From: Anaerolineae bacterium
GTDB taxonomy: Bacteria > Chloroflexota > Anaerolineae > Anaerolineales > E44-bin32
DNA: 56,262 bases
Assembly: GCA_030605795.1 (NCBI GenBank)
Contig: JAUWHR010000052.1
Location: 1 to 56,262 of the forward strand
Direction of reading: 5' to 3'
Every line of letters begins with the position of its first letter. Position 1 is the stretch's first letter. Below the pieces are notes generated by a model. The model made no database searches. It was not told where the DNA came from and saw only the letters and a list, made by a program, of their open reading frames with translations. Below are positions 49,173 through 55,739 of this stretch, piece after piece. The position numbers were made by a program, and so were the translations under genes.

Positions 49173-49200
49173 TTGCGCGAAGACGATGCTCTGCTAAAAT
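49173..49200 (+). promoter_or_regulatory. promoter of the intron-containing tRNA
   Basis: TTGCGC (49173-49178), 16 bp, TAAAAT (49195-49200), 10 bp before the tRNA. Confidence 0.6.
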
Positions 49201-49210
49201 GGAGGGAGAA

Positions 49211-49537
49211 GGGCCCGTAGCTCAGCGGTCAGAGCGGCCGGCTTAACAGATAGGCTGGCTACGTCCACAGGATATGCCGGCTTGTCGTTGGGCTGCTAAT
49301 CGGGAAACCGATAAGTGATCACCTGTCAAACTCGGGGAAGCCTTAACCATTAATGATGGAATGGTAATCCCGAGCCAAGCCCACTAACAGTGGGAAGGTG
49401 TAGAGACTGGACGGCAGGCACCCTCGGCATCTGATCAGGGTGAAGGGACAGTCCAGCCCACAAACCCGAAAGGGGCGGCGAAAGCCGTAGTGGGATGCAT
49501 AACCGGTTGGTCGCAGGTTCGAATCCTGCCGGGCCCA
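49211..49537 (+). tRNA. tRNA (CAT), probably Ile2, interrupted by a group I intron
   Basis: The 5' exon 49211-49243 and 3' exon 49498-49537 join into a normal 73-nt tRNA: acceptor GGGCCCG/CGGGCCC, D arm AGCTCAGCGGTCAGAGC, anticodon arm GCCGG-CTCATAA-CCGGT, T arm GCAGGTTCGAATCCTGC. The intron splits the anticodon loop between U33 and the CAT anticodon. The variable region GGTTGGTCGC resembles bacterial tRNA-Ile2, whose C34 is changed to lysidine, more than elongator tRNA-Met, but both remain possible. CCA is not encoded. Confidence 0.9.
49244..49497 (+). ncRNA. group I self-splicing intron (254 nt)
   Basis: The 5' exon end GCCGGCU pairs with intron GGCUGGC (P1) with a U-G wobble at the splice site, and the intron ends in G. 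Core blocks AUCCCGAGCCAAGCC, GGAAGGUGUAGAGACUGGACGG and GGGACAGUCCAG (P7), then GCGAAAGC and a terminal GUGGGAUG closely follow the order in cyanobacterial and plastid tRNA-Leu(UAA) introns (subgroup IC3). No homing endonuclease is encoded. Confidence 0.9.
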
Positions 49538-49550
49538 TAAAATAGGGTTA

Positions 49551-49583
49551 AAAAAAGGGCGTTTTGTACCAACGCCTTTTTTT
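49551..49583 (+). terminator. terminator after the intron-containing tRNA
   Basis: GGCGTT/AACGCC stem flanked by an A run and seven T residues; could work in both directions, also ending the integrase transcript. Confidence 0.85.
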
Positions 49584-49611
49584 GTTAAGGCTTTATTGTT
49601 AATCGTGAAGC

Positions 49612-50118
49612 CTACAAATTCGCGATCATTTTCATCAGTAGCTTCTTTATTTCTTCTTTACTTTGATCGCTTTCCCCATTTGTTACTTTGCCGATATTGT
49701 CTATTCTCTGCTGAATGTCGTCATCCGATAGCATTCCATAGATCCCATCCGTTATATTTAAGTTACTGTGCATCAGGTTCTGACTGATCGCTTTCAGATC
49801 ACCGATATCTTTTGCGTTTTTCAATCCATACACTGCATGGCCATGTCTAAACTTATGAGGTGAGTGATAAGGCAATTCGACTTTAGTAAGCCATCTGTTC
49901 AAATCTTTCCGGGCTCGACAATCACGATGCTTCCCGGCTTTAACATGACCGAGAGGATCAATTTCTCCTGTTTCAGTAGAAAGCAGAGCAAACCATAGCC
50001 CTTCCTCTGGACAAACCGAACGGACTTCATAATCCCATTCATTAATAACATCCATTAAGTTAGAGATATCGAATAGAAAGGTAACAGCATTTTTTTTGAT
50101 TTTTCGTACGGACACCAA
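49612..50118 (-). CDS. tyrosine recombinase, C-terminal part (frameshifted)
   Basis: Encodes the catalytic C terminus of a phage-type integrase: SPHKFRHGHAVYG supplies the His-x-x-Arg-His box, and LMHSNLNITDGIYG carries the nucleophilic tyrosine. The start assigned to this frame is artificial: the protein really continues from the frame at 50060-50668, and the two overlap across a run of eight A residues (coding strand; 50090-50097). One A fewer would restore a single protein of about 350 residues. It may be a true inactivating frameshift, a slippage-prone switch or a sequencing error. The gene lies next to the tRNA with the intron. Confidence 0.75.
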   Translation of the reverse strand: MVSVRKIKKNAVTFLFDISNLMDVINEWDYEVRSVCPEEGLWFALLSTETGEIDPLGHVKAGKHRDCRARKDLNRWLTKVELPYHSPHKFRHGHAVYGLKNAKDIGDLKAISQNLMHSNLNITDGIYGMLSDDDIQQRIDNIGKVTNGESDQSKEEIKKLLMKMIANL

Positions 50119-50668
50119 GACTTGGAAATTGCTGAATCCTTCTTCTCTTCAAATCCACCGCTTTTAGTGGAAGAGTAGTAAATGCCTTGATCCTTATTCC
50201 TGAAAGAAACCAGAACACCGCAGCCGCCCTAATGCGTTTCTCCCACGTTTCTATTGTGGGTGCCGATGCGATTGCATATATTTCATTAAGAGTGACAATT
50301 TCATGTGACCTGAGCTTCTCGGGCATCCTGGGAGGCTTGATAGTATCCAACCATGCTGTGGTAATTTTTCCATATCCTTGCTCGTGAATAGACAGCCAGC
50401 ATAAAAATCGACGGGAAGATGAAATACTTTTCCGGACAAATGCTTGAGAAAGAGGTCTTTCTTTTCCGTCCAGCCTAGAATTTAGTATAAATTCCGGTAG
50501 AGTTGGTCTGATCTTTGGTGCCTCTGAGAAATACTCTTCCTGAGCCCATAAAAGAAGATGAAGAAGCCAGCCTTTTTCAAGTCTCTTGGATTCATCCGAG
50601 ATTTGATCTACCTCAGATCGATACTTGAGATATTTATTTACGGCTTTCCAATTCTCCCGATTGATCAT
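50060..50668 (-). CDS. tyrosine recombinase, N-terminal part (frameshifted)
   Basis: The first 190 codons of the integrase: an N-terminal SAM-like core-binding region (LPEFILNSRLDGKERPLSQAFVRKSISSSRRFLCWL) and the start of the catalytic domain with the first active-site arginine in VFWFLSGIRIKAFTTLPLKAVDL. The frame is lost after GVRTKNQKK at the A8 run. The ATG overlaps the stop of the upstream HTH/zinc-ribbon gene (ATGA), so the integrase is the last gene of a minus-strand operon with rep. It would drive integration and excision of the 49.6-55.6 kb element. Confidence 0.75.
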   Translation of the reverse strand: MINRENWKAVNKYLKYRSEVDQISDESKRLEKGWLLHLLLWAQEEYFSEAPKIRPTLPEFILNSRLDGKERPLSQAFVRKSISSSRRFLCWLSIHEQGYGKITTAWLDTIKPPRMPEKLRSHEIVTLNEIYAIASAPTIETWEKRIRAAAVFWFLSGIRIKAFTTLPLKAVDLKRRRIQQFPSLGVRTKNQKKCCYLSIRYL

Positions 50669-51069
50669 TTCTTCCGTTTCTTATTGGAGATGATCTTGAC
50701 AAGTTTTCTGCCGCAGTTGGGGCAAAAGCTGACCATGTATTTCAATCCTTCTTTCTGGTTTTGTATTGGTTCGACAAGGTCGACTGCTTTTTTACACGTC
50801 AAACAGAAGACTTCATCCTTCTTGACTTTGATTTTGGGGAAATTTTCCTGATACCAATTCACAAAGGCTTTTCCGTTGATCCAAATTTGGTTTCTTTTAT
50901 CTCTCTGATGAGGACAACCTAATTTGATGTAGACACGATAAACTTGACGCACGTTGAAGTCAACTTCTTCTGCTATCTCACTAGGCTTGTACATCATGTC
51001 TAGAAGCCGATTCAGCCTATTTCTTTGTCTCCCATTTAATCTTCCCTTAAGCTCTATTTGAAGTGTCAT
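50665..51069 (-). CDS. HTH and zinc-ribbon DNA-binding protein of the element
   Basis: A 134-residue protein from ATG 51069; the longer frame upstream only reads through a strong hairpin. Residues 15-60 form a helix-turn-helix (LNRLLDMMYKPSEIAEEVDFNVRQVYRVYIKLGCP), resembling excisionase or MerR-like DNA readers, followed by IWINGKAFVNWYQENF. The C terminus has a four-cysteine ribbon, FCLTCKKA and SFCPNCGRK. It probably controls excision or replication of the element. It overlaps the integrase gene by 4 bp. Confidence 0.6.
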   Translation of the reverse strand: MTLQIELKGRLNGRQRNRLNRLLDMMYKPSEIAEEVDFNVRQVYRVYIKLGCPHQRDKRNQIWINGKAFVNWYQENFPKIKVKKDEVFCLTCKKAVDLVEPIQNQKEGLKYMVSFCPNCGRKLVKIISNKKRKK

Positions 51070-51092
51070 ATTCACCCACTCAGTCTGCAAAC

Positions 51093-51144
51093 CCTGAGCC
51101 CCTGGAGTCCAGCCTAACGGCTGGTATCCCCAGGGGCCCTCAGG
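51093..51144. other. large hairpin between rep and the HTH/zinc-ribbon gene
   Basis: Outer arms CCTGAGCCCCTGG and CCAGGGGCCCTCAGG (a two-base bulge) enclose a second stem CCAGCC/GGCTGG with a 4-nt loop. It could be a terminator of rep, but without a T run, and is also the kind of structure used as a replication origin or nick site by Rep_trans-like proteins. Confidence 0.6.
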
Positions 51145-51151
51145 AGAACCC

Positions 51152-52243
51152 CTACAATCGAGAATAAATCTCTGCCTTCCATTCCGCATCTTTCTGTATC
51201 TTCTCTAAACCCATTCCATGCTCTTCAAGCTTCGAGAGCATGTGATAGAGGTTTGGCTTCTCTGGATTTAATCTCGCCATTGCACCAGAAATGGTCCCTG
51301 CTACACCCCGGATATACCCCTCAGATATTCCTTTAAATTCCTTCCCTTTTCTAGACGTTGGCCAGGTGATTCCCTCACCCCACTCTTTTGCAGTTTCCGT
51401 GACCTTCGCCCAAAAATTTGATAACTTCCAGCGACGATTATTCGAATCTCTGATATCTGGCACACATAACCTCCCCCAATTGATTAAATAATTAAGCAGC
51501 TCTACGATCCTCAATCCGCATAGCTGACCAAAATCCTCTATGTCTTCAAATCCACCTTTATTTGGTTTAACTTCCCACTCGACTCTTGTAACAGATCCTA
51601 GATAACCTTCCCAAACGTCCCACCAGTATGCAAAATCTCCCTCACTTATTGCCTGCGCTACCTTGTCATATATTCTTAGATATACTGCCGAGCTTCTAGA
51701 GCCAATATTGATTGTCTCTAACTCTCCTGATCTCTTATTGAAAAAAGTTGAGGATACTTTAGAACGTCCTACCCAACCTTTTTGAAATTGCTCGACACTT
51801 TGATCAGTAATCAACTCTCCAAACAGATCAATAGCTATGTCTAGTCTTGTTACTCTAATCTCCCAATCCTTCTTCACACCAATATCTCTAAGAAACAATC
51901 CGACAGATTCCTTCAGTTTGCAATCTATTGGATTATCAATAATAAATTTCGGACCCATCTGAACCCATATCCCCATTCCCATTCCCTCCCCCCGCATCTC
52001 GTCTACATCATCTGTCAGATAAGCTCGTATATCATGGCTCCATACACTTACTTTGTAACCGCTTGACCCGCCTCTAATAACAAACTTCCCACTTGGGATT
52101 CCTATACTTAATTTTCTGGCATCAACTCCTCTTACGTCTCGATACCATCTATCGAAGACATCTACCCTTGGGTACCTTACGTTTATATGAAGTGTGTCTA
52201 AACTAATTAAATACTTCACAAACACTCTCTCTGTACATTGCAC
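51152..52243 (-). CDS. Rep_trans-like replication initiation protein
   Basis: Up to 363 residues; the GTG at 52243 lies in a hairpin, and GTG codons 7 or 9 (near 52225/52219) behind GAGAGAG are alternative starts. The pattern TRLDIAIDLFG, SRSSAVYLRIYDKVAQ and VTRVEWEVKPN matches rolling-circle replication initiators of the phage/pT181 Rep_trans group, where the tyrosine in RIYDK-like segments or nearby nicks the origin. It suggests that the integrated element replicates after excision, or transfers by a Rep-based mechanism. No relaxase or type IV secretion gene is present in the window. Confidence 0.7.
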   Translation of the reverse strand: MQCTERVFVKYLISLDTLHINVRYPRVDVFDRWYRDVRGVDARKLSIGIPSGKFVIRGGSSGYKVSVWSHDIRAYLTDDVDEMRGEGMGMGIWVQMGPKFIIDNPIDCKLKESVGLFLRDIGVKKDWEIRVTRLDIAIDLFGELITDQSVEQFQKGWVGRSKVSSTFFNKRSGELETINIGSRSSAVYLRIYDKVAQAISEGDFAYWWDVWEGYLGSVTRVEWEVKPNKGGFEDIEDFGQLCGLRIVELLNYLINWGRLCVPDIRDSNNRRWKLSNFWAKVTETAKEWGEGITWPTSRKGKEFKGISEGYIRGVAGTISGAMARLNPEKPNLYHMLSKLEEHGMGLEKIQKDAEWKAEIYSRL

Positions 52244-52266
52244 CCCCGTATTACATGGCGGGGGTG
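52241..52266. other. 8-bp hairpin at the rep start
   Basis: CACCCCCG/CGGGGGTG with a 10-nt loop spans the stop of the gene at 52251 and the first possible start of rep. It may be a terminator/attenuator (TGTTTTC follows only on the plus strand) or mask the rep start. Confidence 0.5.
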
Positions 52267-52748
52267 TTTTCTAATACGTTCGGCGCCATCGCTTTTTCCA
52301 GTCTGCCACCAGTCGCGTCGCCGTCAAGGGCGCTCGTCTTTGACTCGCGATCTTCGATCTCACTTCGTTCGCCCTTGACTGCATCGCTTGCCTGGCGGCT
52401 TTTCGCCTGAAGCGAAGGCGCCTTCACTTCATCCACCATCGAGGCCACGGCTTCCAATACTCTTTCCCTAGCCTGGTTGATGGGAAGCCCTCTGAAACGA
52501 CCCCAGATGTATTCTCGAACAAGCTGTCGCATCCTAGCATCGAGGGCGACATCCTGAAGCCCAGCTCTTCCCAAGCACCCAATCCAACGATGATAGTTTC
52601 TAGTTGAAAGCACTTCCCCGGCAAGGAAAGGATCAGGACCTTCCTCTTCCAAGAACATAATGAATCCCAACAGCTTGAATGCCAGGGAATAATCCCCAAC
52701 ACTCGATTTGACAACCGAACTGATGATTTCTCTAGATTTCATTTCCAT
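52251..52748 (-). CDS. hypothetical protein of the integrated element
   Basis: A 165-residue protein from ATG 52748 (AAGGG just upstream; ATG 52742 also possible). The first 100 residues look helical and globular (VGDYSLAFKLLGFIMFLEEEGPDPFLAGEVLS, NYHRWIGCLGRAGLQDVALDARMRQLVREYIWGRF); the last 60 are polar and low-complexity. I do not recognise a family. It is the first gene of the minus-strand operon (this gene, rep, HTH/zinc-ribbon, integrase) and is divergent from the XRE regulator, so a role in replication or transfer of the element is likely from context. Confidence 0.55.
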   Translation of the reverse strand: MEMKSREIISSVVKSSVGDYSLAFKLLGFIMFLEEEGPDPFLAGEVLSTRNYHRWIGCLGRAGLQDVALDARMRQLVREYIWGRFRGLPINQARERVLEAVASMVDEVKAPSLQAKSRQASDAVKGERSEIEDRESKTSALDGDATGGRLEKAMAPNVLENTPAM

Positions 52749-52817
52749 TTTCCCTTGCACCACTTCGCGTTTCGCTGTATCATGTTAGGGAGCCATCATA
52801 ATGATGCCGTGCGCCTC

Positions 52818-52837
52818 ACCGTACCATATAATACGGT
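52818..52837. promoter_or_regulatory. operator palindrome between divergent element genes
   Basis: ACCGTA (52818-52823) and TACGGT (52832-52837) flank an A+T core containing TATAAT (52827-52832). It lies midway between the divergent hypothetical and XRE genes and is a natural binding site for the XRE regulator. Confidence 0.55.
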
Positions 52838-52862
52838 ATAGCGCTCGGCATGTCAAGTGTCT

Positions 52863-53321
52863 ATGCCTTCAATTCTTGAACGTCTTTTAGAAATATTTGG
52901 TGATAAGGAACCTGTTCCCAATAAGTTCACCATTGGGATTGGCAAATTGGTTAAGCAGGCTCGTGAGGATTCTGGTCTTAGTCAATCTCGATTAGCAGGT
53001 ATGATCTACCGACGGCGAGCAACAATATCTGATATTGAGAATGGCAAATCAGAAGTCACAGTCTCAACTCTTGCCCTGCTAGCTGCAGCATTGGACAAAC
53101 CCATTACCTATTTCCTCCCTTGGTTCGTTTACGCTAATCTAAAATCTGAGGACTTGGAACCTGCCGAACACGAGATGCTGATCCAATTCCGAAATATCTG
53201 TTCCGAAGATCTCCAGCGCCTTGCAATCCATCAAGTAAAGCTTATTGCAGAAACTGACATCAAGGATTTCAAGGAAGAACTCAGCAAAGTTCTCGATGAA
53301 GACACCCCACACGACAACTGA
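52863..53321 (+). CDS. XRE-family transcriptional regulator
   Basis: A 152-residue regulator. Residues about 25-85 are a Cro/CI-type helix-turn-helix (IGKLVKQAREDSGLSQSRLAGMIYRRRATISDIENGKSEVTVSTLALLAAALDKPITYFLP). The C-terminal part is helical (LIQFRNICSEDLQRLAIHQVKLIAE) and may mediate dimerisation. ATG 52863 is used; a GTG two codons earlier is possible. It likely represses the divergent replication/integration operon through the ACCGTA/TACGGT palindrome, and may also set expression of the ATPase/TOPRIM cargo downstream on the same strand. Confidence 0.82.
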   Translation: MPSILERLLEIFGDKEPVPNKFTIGIGKLVKQAREDSGLSQSRLAGMIYRRRATISDIENGKSEVTVSTLALLAAALDKPITYFLPWFVYANLKSEDLEPAEHEMLIQFRNICSEDLQRLAIHQVKLIAETDIKDFKEELSKVLDEDTPHDN

Positions 53322-53325
53322 ATTC

Positions 53326-53454
53326 ATGTCATTGTCATCTTATCTCACCCTGCAGCCTTTTCTTGACAAATTCGGCGATCTCTACAAGCAAGGTCTGCAG
53401 CTTAATGAGAAACTAGCCAATCTAATTGACGACCAAGTTAATACTCCAGCCTGA
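53326..53454 (+). CDS. possible 42-residue small protein
   Basis: MSLSSYLTLQPFLDKFGDLY, then KQGLQLNEKLANLIDDQVNTPA, an amphipathic helical peptide whose ATG lies 5 bases after the XRE stop. No clear ribosome-binding site apart from possible coupling. Could be real or chance. Confidence 0.3.
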   Translation: MSLSSYLTLQPFLDKFGDLYKQGLQLNEKLANLIDDQVNTPA

Positions 53455-53557
53455 TATTGCTGATACTTTAAGGAGCTCTAATAAGTCCATTCACTTCTCT
53501 CACAACCAGCTAGTCTCATGCTATTCTATTTAGCATGAAGACCAAATGAGGACGCTG

Positions 53558-54718
53558 ATGAAAATCAAAAAATTCAACTACTCGCAATACATTGGACAAC
53601 CTCATCAATGGCAAATTGAAAACTGCAGTTTCGGTGATATCAACTTGATTGTTGGTAAGAATGCCACCGGCAAGACGCGCACCCTCAATGTTATTCGAGC
53701 GTTGGCACGACTCGTCTCTCAACGAGAGAAACTCCGTTGGTCGGATGGGACGTATGATGTTCAATTCTCCAGCAACGATCAAACTATCTCATATAAACTT
53801 TCGTACTCCAACAACGTAGTCGTCAATGAAGAACTCTTCATAGACAATGAACTTAAGCTTCGCAGAGACCCCGACTCAACCGGAATAATATATGCACAGG
53901 ACCATGGCGATATGCTCAAGTTCCAATCCCCCAATAATGAAGTAGTCGTAGCTAGCAGAGATGACGCCATTCAGCATCCTTATCTTCAAACCCTACAATC
54001 ATGGGGAAAGAGCATCAGTAGATACAACTTTGGCACAGACCTTGGTGTAAAGACACTATACCTTCCAGATACATCTTCCGAAGTGTCGGACCTTGATCTA
54101 CCAAGTTCAGGACAAGTCGTTCATATCTTCAGTGCCGGCATAGATCGACATCCTGATCTTTTTAAGCAGACAATAATCGATGATATGCGAAATGTCGGAT
54201 ATAAATTGGAAGACGTCTTTGTCGCTCCGATCCAGGATCTTAGGACAGAGCCACGCCTTCCCATAGACATCCTAAGTCTGTTCGTTTCGGAAAAGGGTAT
54301 CGGCATTCCCTTCCCTCAAATCGAGATGTCACAGGGCATGTTCAGAACATTGTCAATTCTGATCCAAGTTAATTTTTCGCTGCTCGTAGCTACACCCAGT
54401 TGCATTCTCATTGATGATATTGGCGAAGGGCTTGACTACGAAAGATCATCTTCCTTTGTTAAAGTAATCATGGCAAAAGCCACTGATGCTGATATCCAAT
54501 TGATCATGACGTCAAATCACAATTTCATCATGAACGCTGTCCCCATCGAATATTGGATAATTCCACAACCTCAAGCAGGAATTATCGTCCACCTTAATTA
54601 CCGCAATTCCAAGAAGCTCTTCGATGATTTCGAGCTCACCGGCCTCGGCAATTTCGACTTATTGACTAGCGACTACCTTCTCCAGAAATTGGAAGACCAA
54701 AACAGTTCAGCCACATGA
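53558..54718 (+). CDS. AAA (ABC-type) ATPase of a putative two-gene defence module
   Basis: A 386-residue ATPase; ATG 53558 is preferred because GAGGA lies 7 bases before it (ATG 53546 is the alternative). The SMC/ABC-like pattern of AAA_21-type proteins is seen: INLIVGKNATGKTRTLN (Walker A, Lys39), signature-like MSQGMFRTLS, Walker B CILIDDIGEGLD (Asp286-Asp287, where Asp-Glu is usual) and the switch MTSNHNFIMNAV. Such ATPases form defence pairs with nucleases (PARIS, Septu, OLD-type systems). The gene overlaps the TOPRIM-like gene by 4 bp (ATGA), so the products are probably partners. Confidence 0.78.
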   Translation: MKIKKFNYSQYIGQPHQWQIENCSFGDINLIVGKNATGKTRTLNVIRALARLVSQREKLRWSDGTYDVQFSSNDQTISYKLSYSNNVVVNEELFIDNELKLRRDPDSTGIIYAQDHGDMLKFQSPNNEVVVASRDDAIQHPYLQTLQSWGKSISRYNFGTDLGVKTLYLPDTSSEVSDLDLPSSGQVVHIFSAGIDRHPDLFKQTIIDDMRNVGYKLEDVFVAPIQDLRTEPRLPIDILSLFVSEKGIGIPFPQIEMSQGMFRTLSILIQVNFSLLVATPSCILIDDIGEGLDYERSSSFVKVIMAKATDADIQLIMTSNHNFIMNAVPIEYWIIPQPQAGIIVHLNYRNSKKLFDDFELTGLGNFDLLTSDYLLQKLEDQNSSAT

Positions 54719-55449
54719 TCAAGATTGCCGTTTTCACAGAGGGCCAGTCAGACCTCATCTTCATACGACAATTATCTTGTTGCATTATTGGATACGACTC
54801 GATTAGCTTCAAATGCTTTAGGCTTTTTGCCGAAGAAACTCATCCTATCCCATATGGTTTCGAAGCAGCCAATCCTCTCGTCTATCTTATGATTGTCGAT
54901 GTTGGCAATGACACTAAGGTTCTTAGTGCAATTCGCGACCGTGAGAAGAATCTCATCACCAAAGGTTACGAAAGGATATTCGGCTTGCGTGACATGTACT
55001 CTCAAGCGTATCGAAAGAGATCATCTGTCATAGATCAAGATCTGAATGCCACTTTCATTGCTCAGGCTCAAGCCACAATTTCACAAATGCATTACTCAGA
55101 CAGGATCCAACTTTTCTTCGCAATTATGGAGCTCGAGTCGTGGTTGTTATCGAGCCACAACCTCTTTTGTAAGCTTGACCCTTCCCTCTCATTGGACAAG
55201 ATCCAAACTATTCTCGGATTTAACCTTAAGGAAATATGTCCTGAGAATGATCTCTTTCACCCAACTGACCAGGTCAATACAATATTCAATTCGATTGGAC
55301 AGCGCTATAAAAAATCCAAGAGCCAACTCGAAGCCATCCTGGCTGGTCTCAGTGAGTCAGACATCCATGACGCTATCCGTGACAACAGATGCCCCAGCCT
55401 TGAAAGCCTCGTCATACAACTTGAGCTCTTGGGTACTGACCGAGTATGA
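54715..55449 (+). CDS. TOPRIM/DUF4276-like protein, partner of the ATPase
   Basis: A 244-residue protein. IAVFTEGQSDLIFIRQL places Glu9 as in the TOPRIM N-terminal glutamate; YLMIVDVGND (Asp62, Asp66) and FGLRDMYSQAY (Asp93) offer the later acidic ligands, and FFAIMELESWLLSS matches the conserved E-x-WLL segment of DUF4276/RloB-like and OLD-type nucleases. These features suggest a metal-dependent nuclease or tRNA-targeting effector switched on by the ATPase, as in PARIS (AriA/AriB). It is the last gene before the tRNA fragment at the element's edge. The family call is from motif memory; activity is not proven. Confidence 0.68.
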   Translation: MIKIAVFTEGQSDLIFIRQLSCCIIGYDSISFKCFRLFAEETHPIPYGFEAANPLVYLMIVDVGNDTKVLSAIRDREKNLITKGYERIFGLRDMYSQAYRKRSSVIDQDLNATFIAQAQATISQMHYSDRIQLFFAIMELESWLLSSHNLFCKLDPSLSLDKIQTILGFNLKEICPENDLFHPTDQVNTIFNSIGQRYKKSKSQLEAILAGLSESDIHDAIRDNRCPSLESLVIQLELLGTDRV

Positions 55450-55517
55450 CTATCCATTTCTTCACATTCTCCTTCTAGATCCTGTTCTACATATGATCGA
55501 AACCAACTACGTGACAC

Positions 55518-55564
55518 CAGGGCTTTTAAGCCCAAGGTCTCAGGTTCGATCCCTGTACGGCGCA
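55518..55564 (+). pseudogene. displaced tRNA 3' fragment (tRNA-Lys-like), probable att remnant
   Basis: AGGGCTTTTAAGCCC resembles an anticodon arm with TTT (loop one base short), followed by GGTCTCAGGTTCGATCCCTG and the acceptor strand ACGGCGCA of a tRNA. The 5' half (expected to begin GCGCCGT and carry the D arm) is absent. A terminator follows 16 bp later. This is how the right junction of an element integrated in a tRNA gene looks. No intact tRNA-Lys lies in the window. Confidence 0.6.
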
Positions 55565-55580
55565 CTTTTTCTTTACGCCT

Positions 55581-55606
55581 AAAACCCGCCAATAGACGGG
55601 TTTTTT
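55581..55606 (+). terminator. Rho-independent terminator after the tRNA fragment
   Basis: AAAACCCG/CGGGTTTT stem followed by T residues; presumably the native terminator of the tRNA gene whose 3' end remains. Confidence 0.8.
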
Positions 55607-55739
55607 GGTTCAGATAACACCTCTTATCATAAAGGCAGTTGTCAATTCCTTTTTTAATCGTTATAGTCATGAATTAATGATGTTCGTCCGCGGAATCATA
55701 GGTCAAGTCCTAGATTTGCTGTAAAAACAGCGACATGAG

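Noticed and set aside
49350..49538. Antisense frame of 62 codons beginning MGPAGFEPATNRL
   Set aside because: This is the well-known false protein produced by translating the complement of a tRNA gene.
50665..51189. 174-codon version of the HTH/zinc-ribbon gene
   Set aside because: The first 40 codons read through the large hairpin and the end of rep; ATG 51069 gives a compact domain start.
49500..55570. Direct att repeat linking the CAT tRNA end with the right tRNA fragment
   Set aside because: Only about 9 bases of generic T-arm sequence are shared; acceptor strands differ, so no att pair can be claimed.
55305..55670. 121-codon antisense frame containing RRTGIEPETLG
   Set aside because: Also a tRNA-complement artefact, across the tRNA fragment and the end of the TOPRIM-like gene; it served only as a hint for the fragment.
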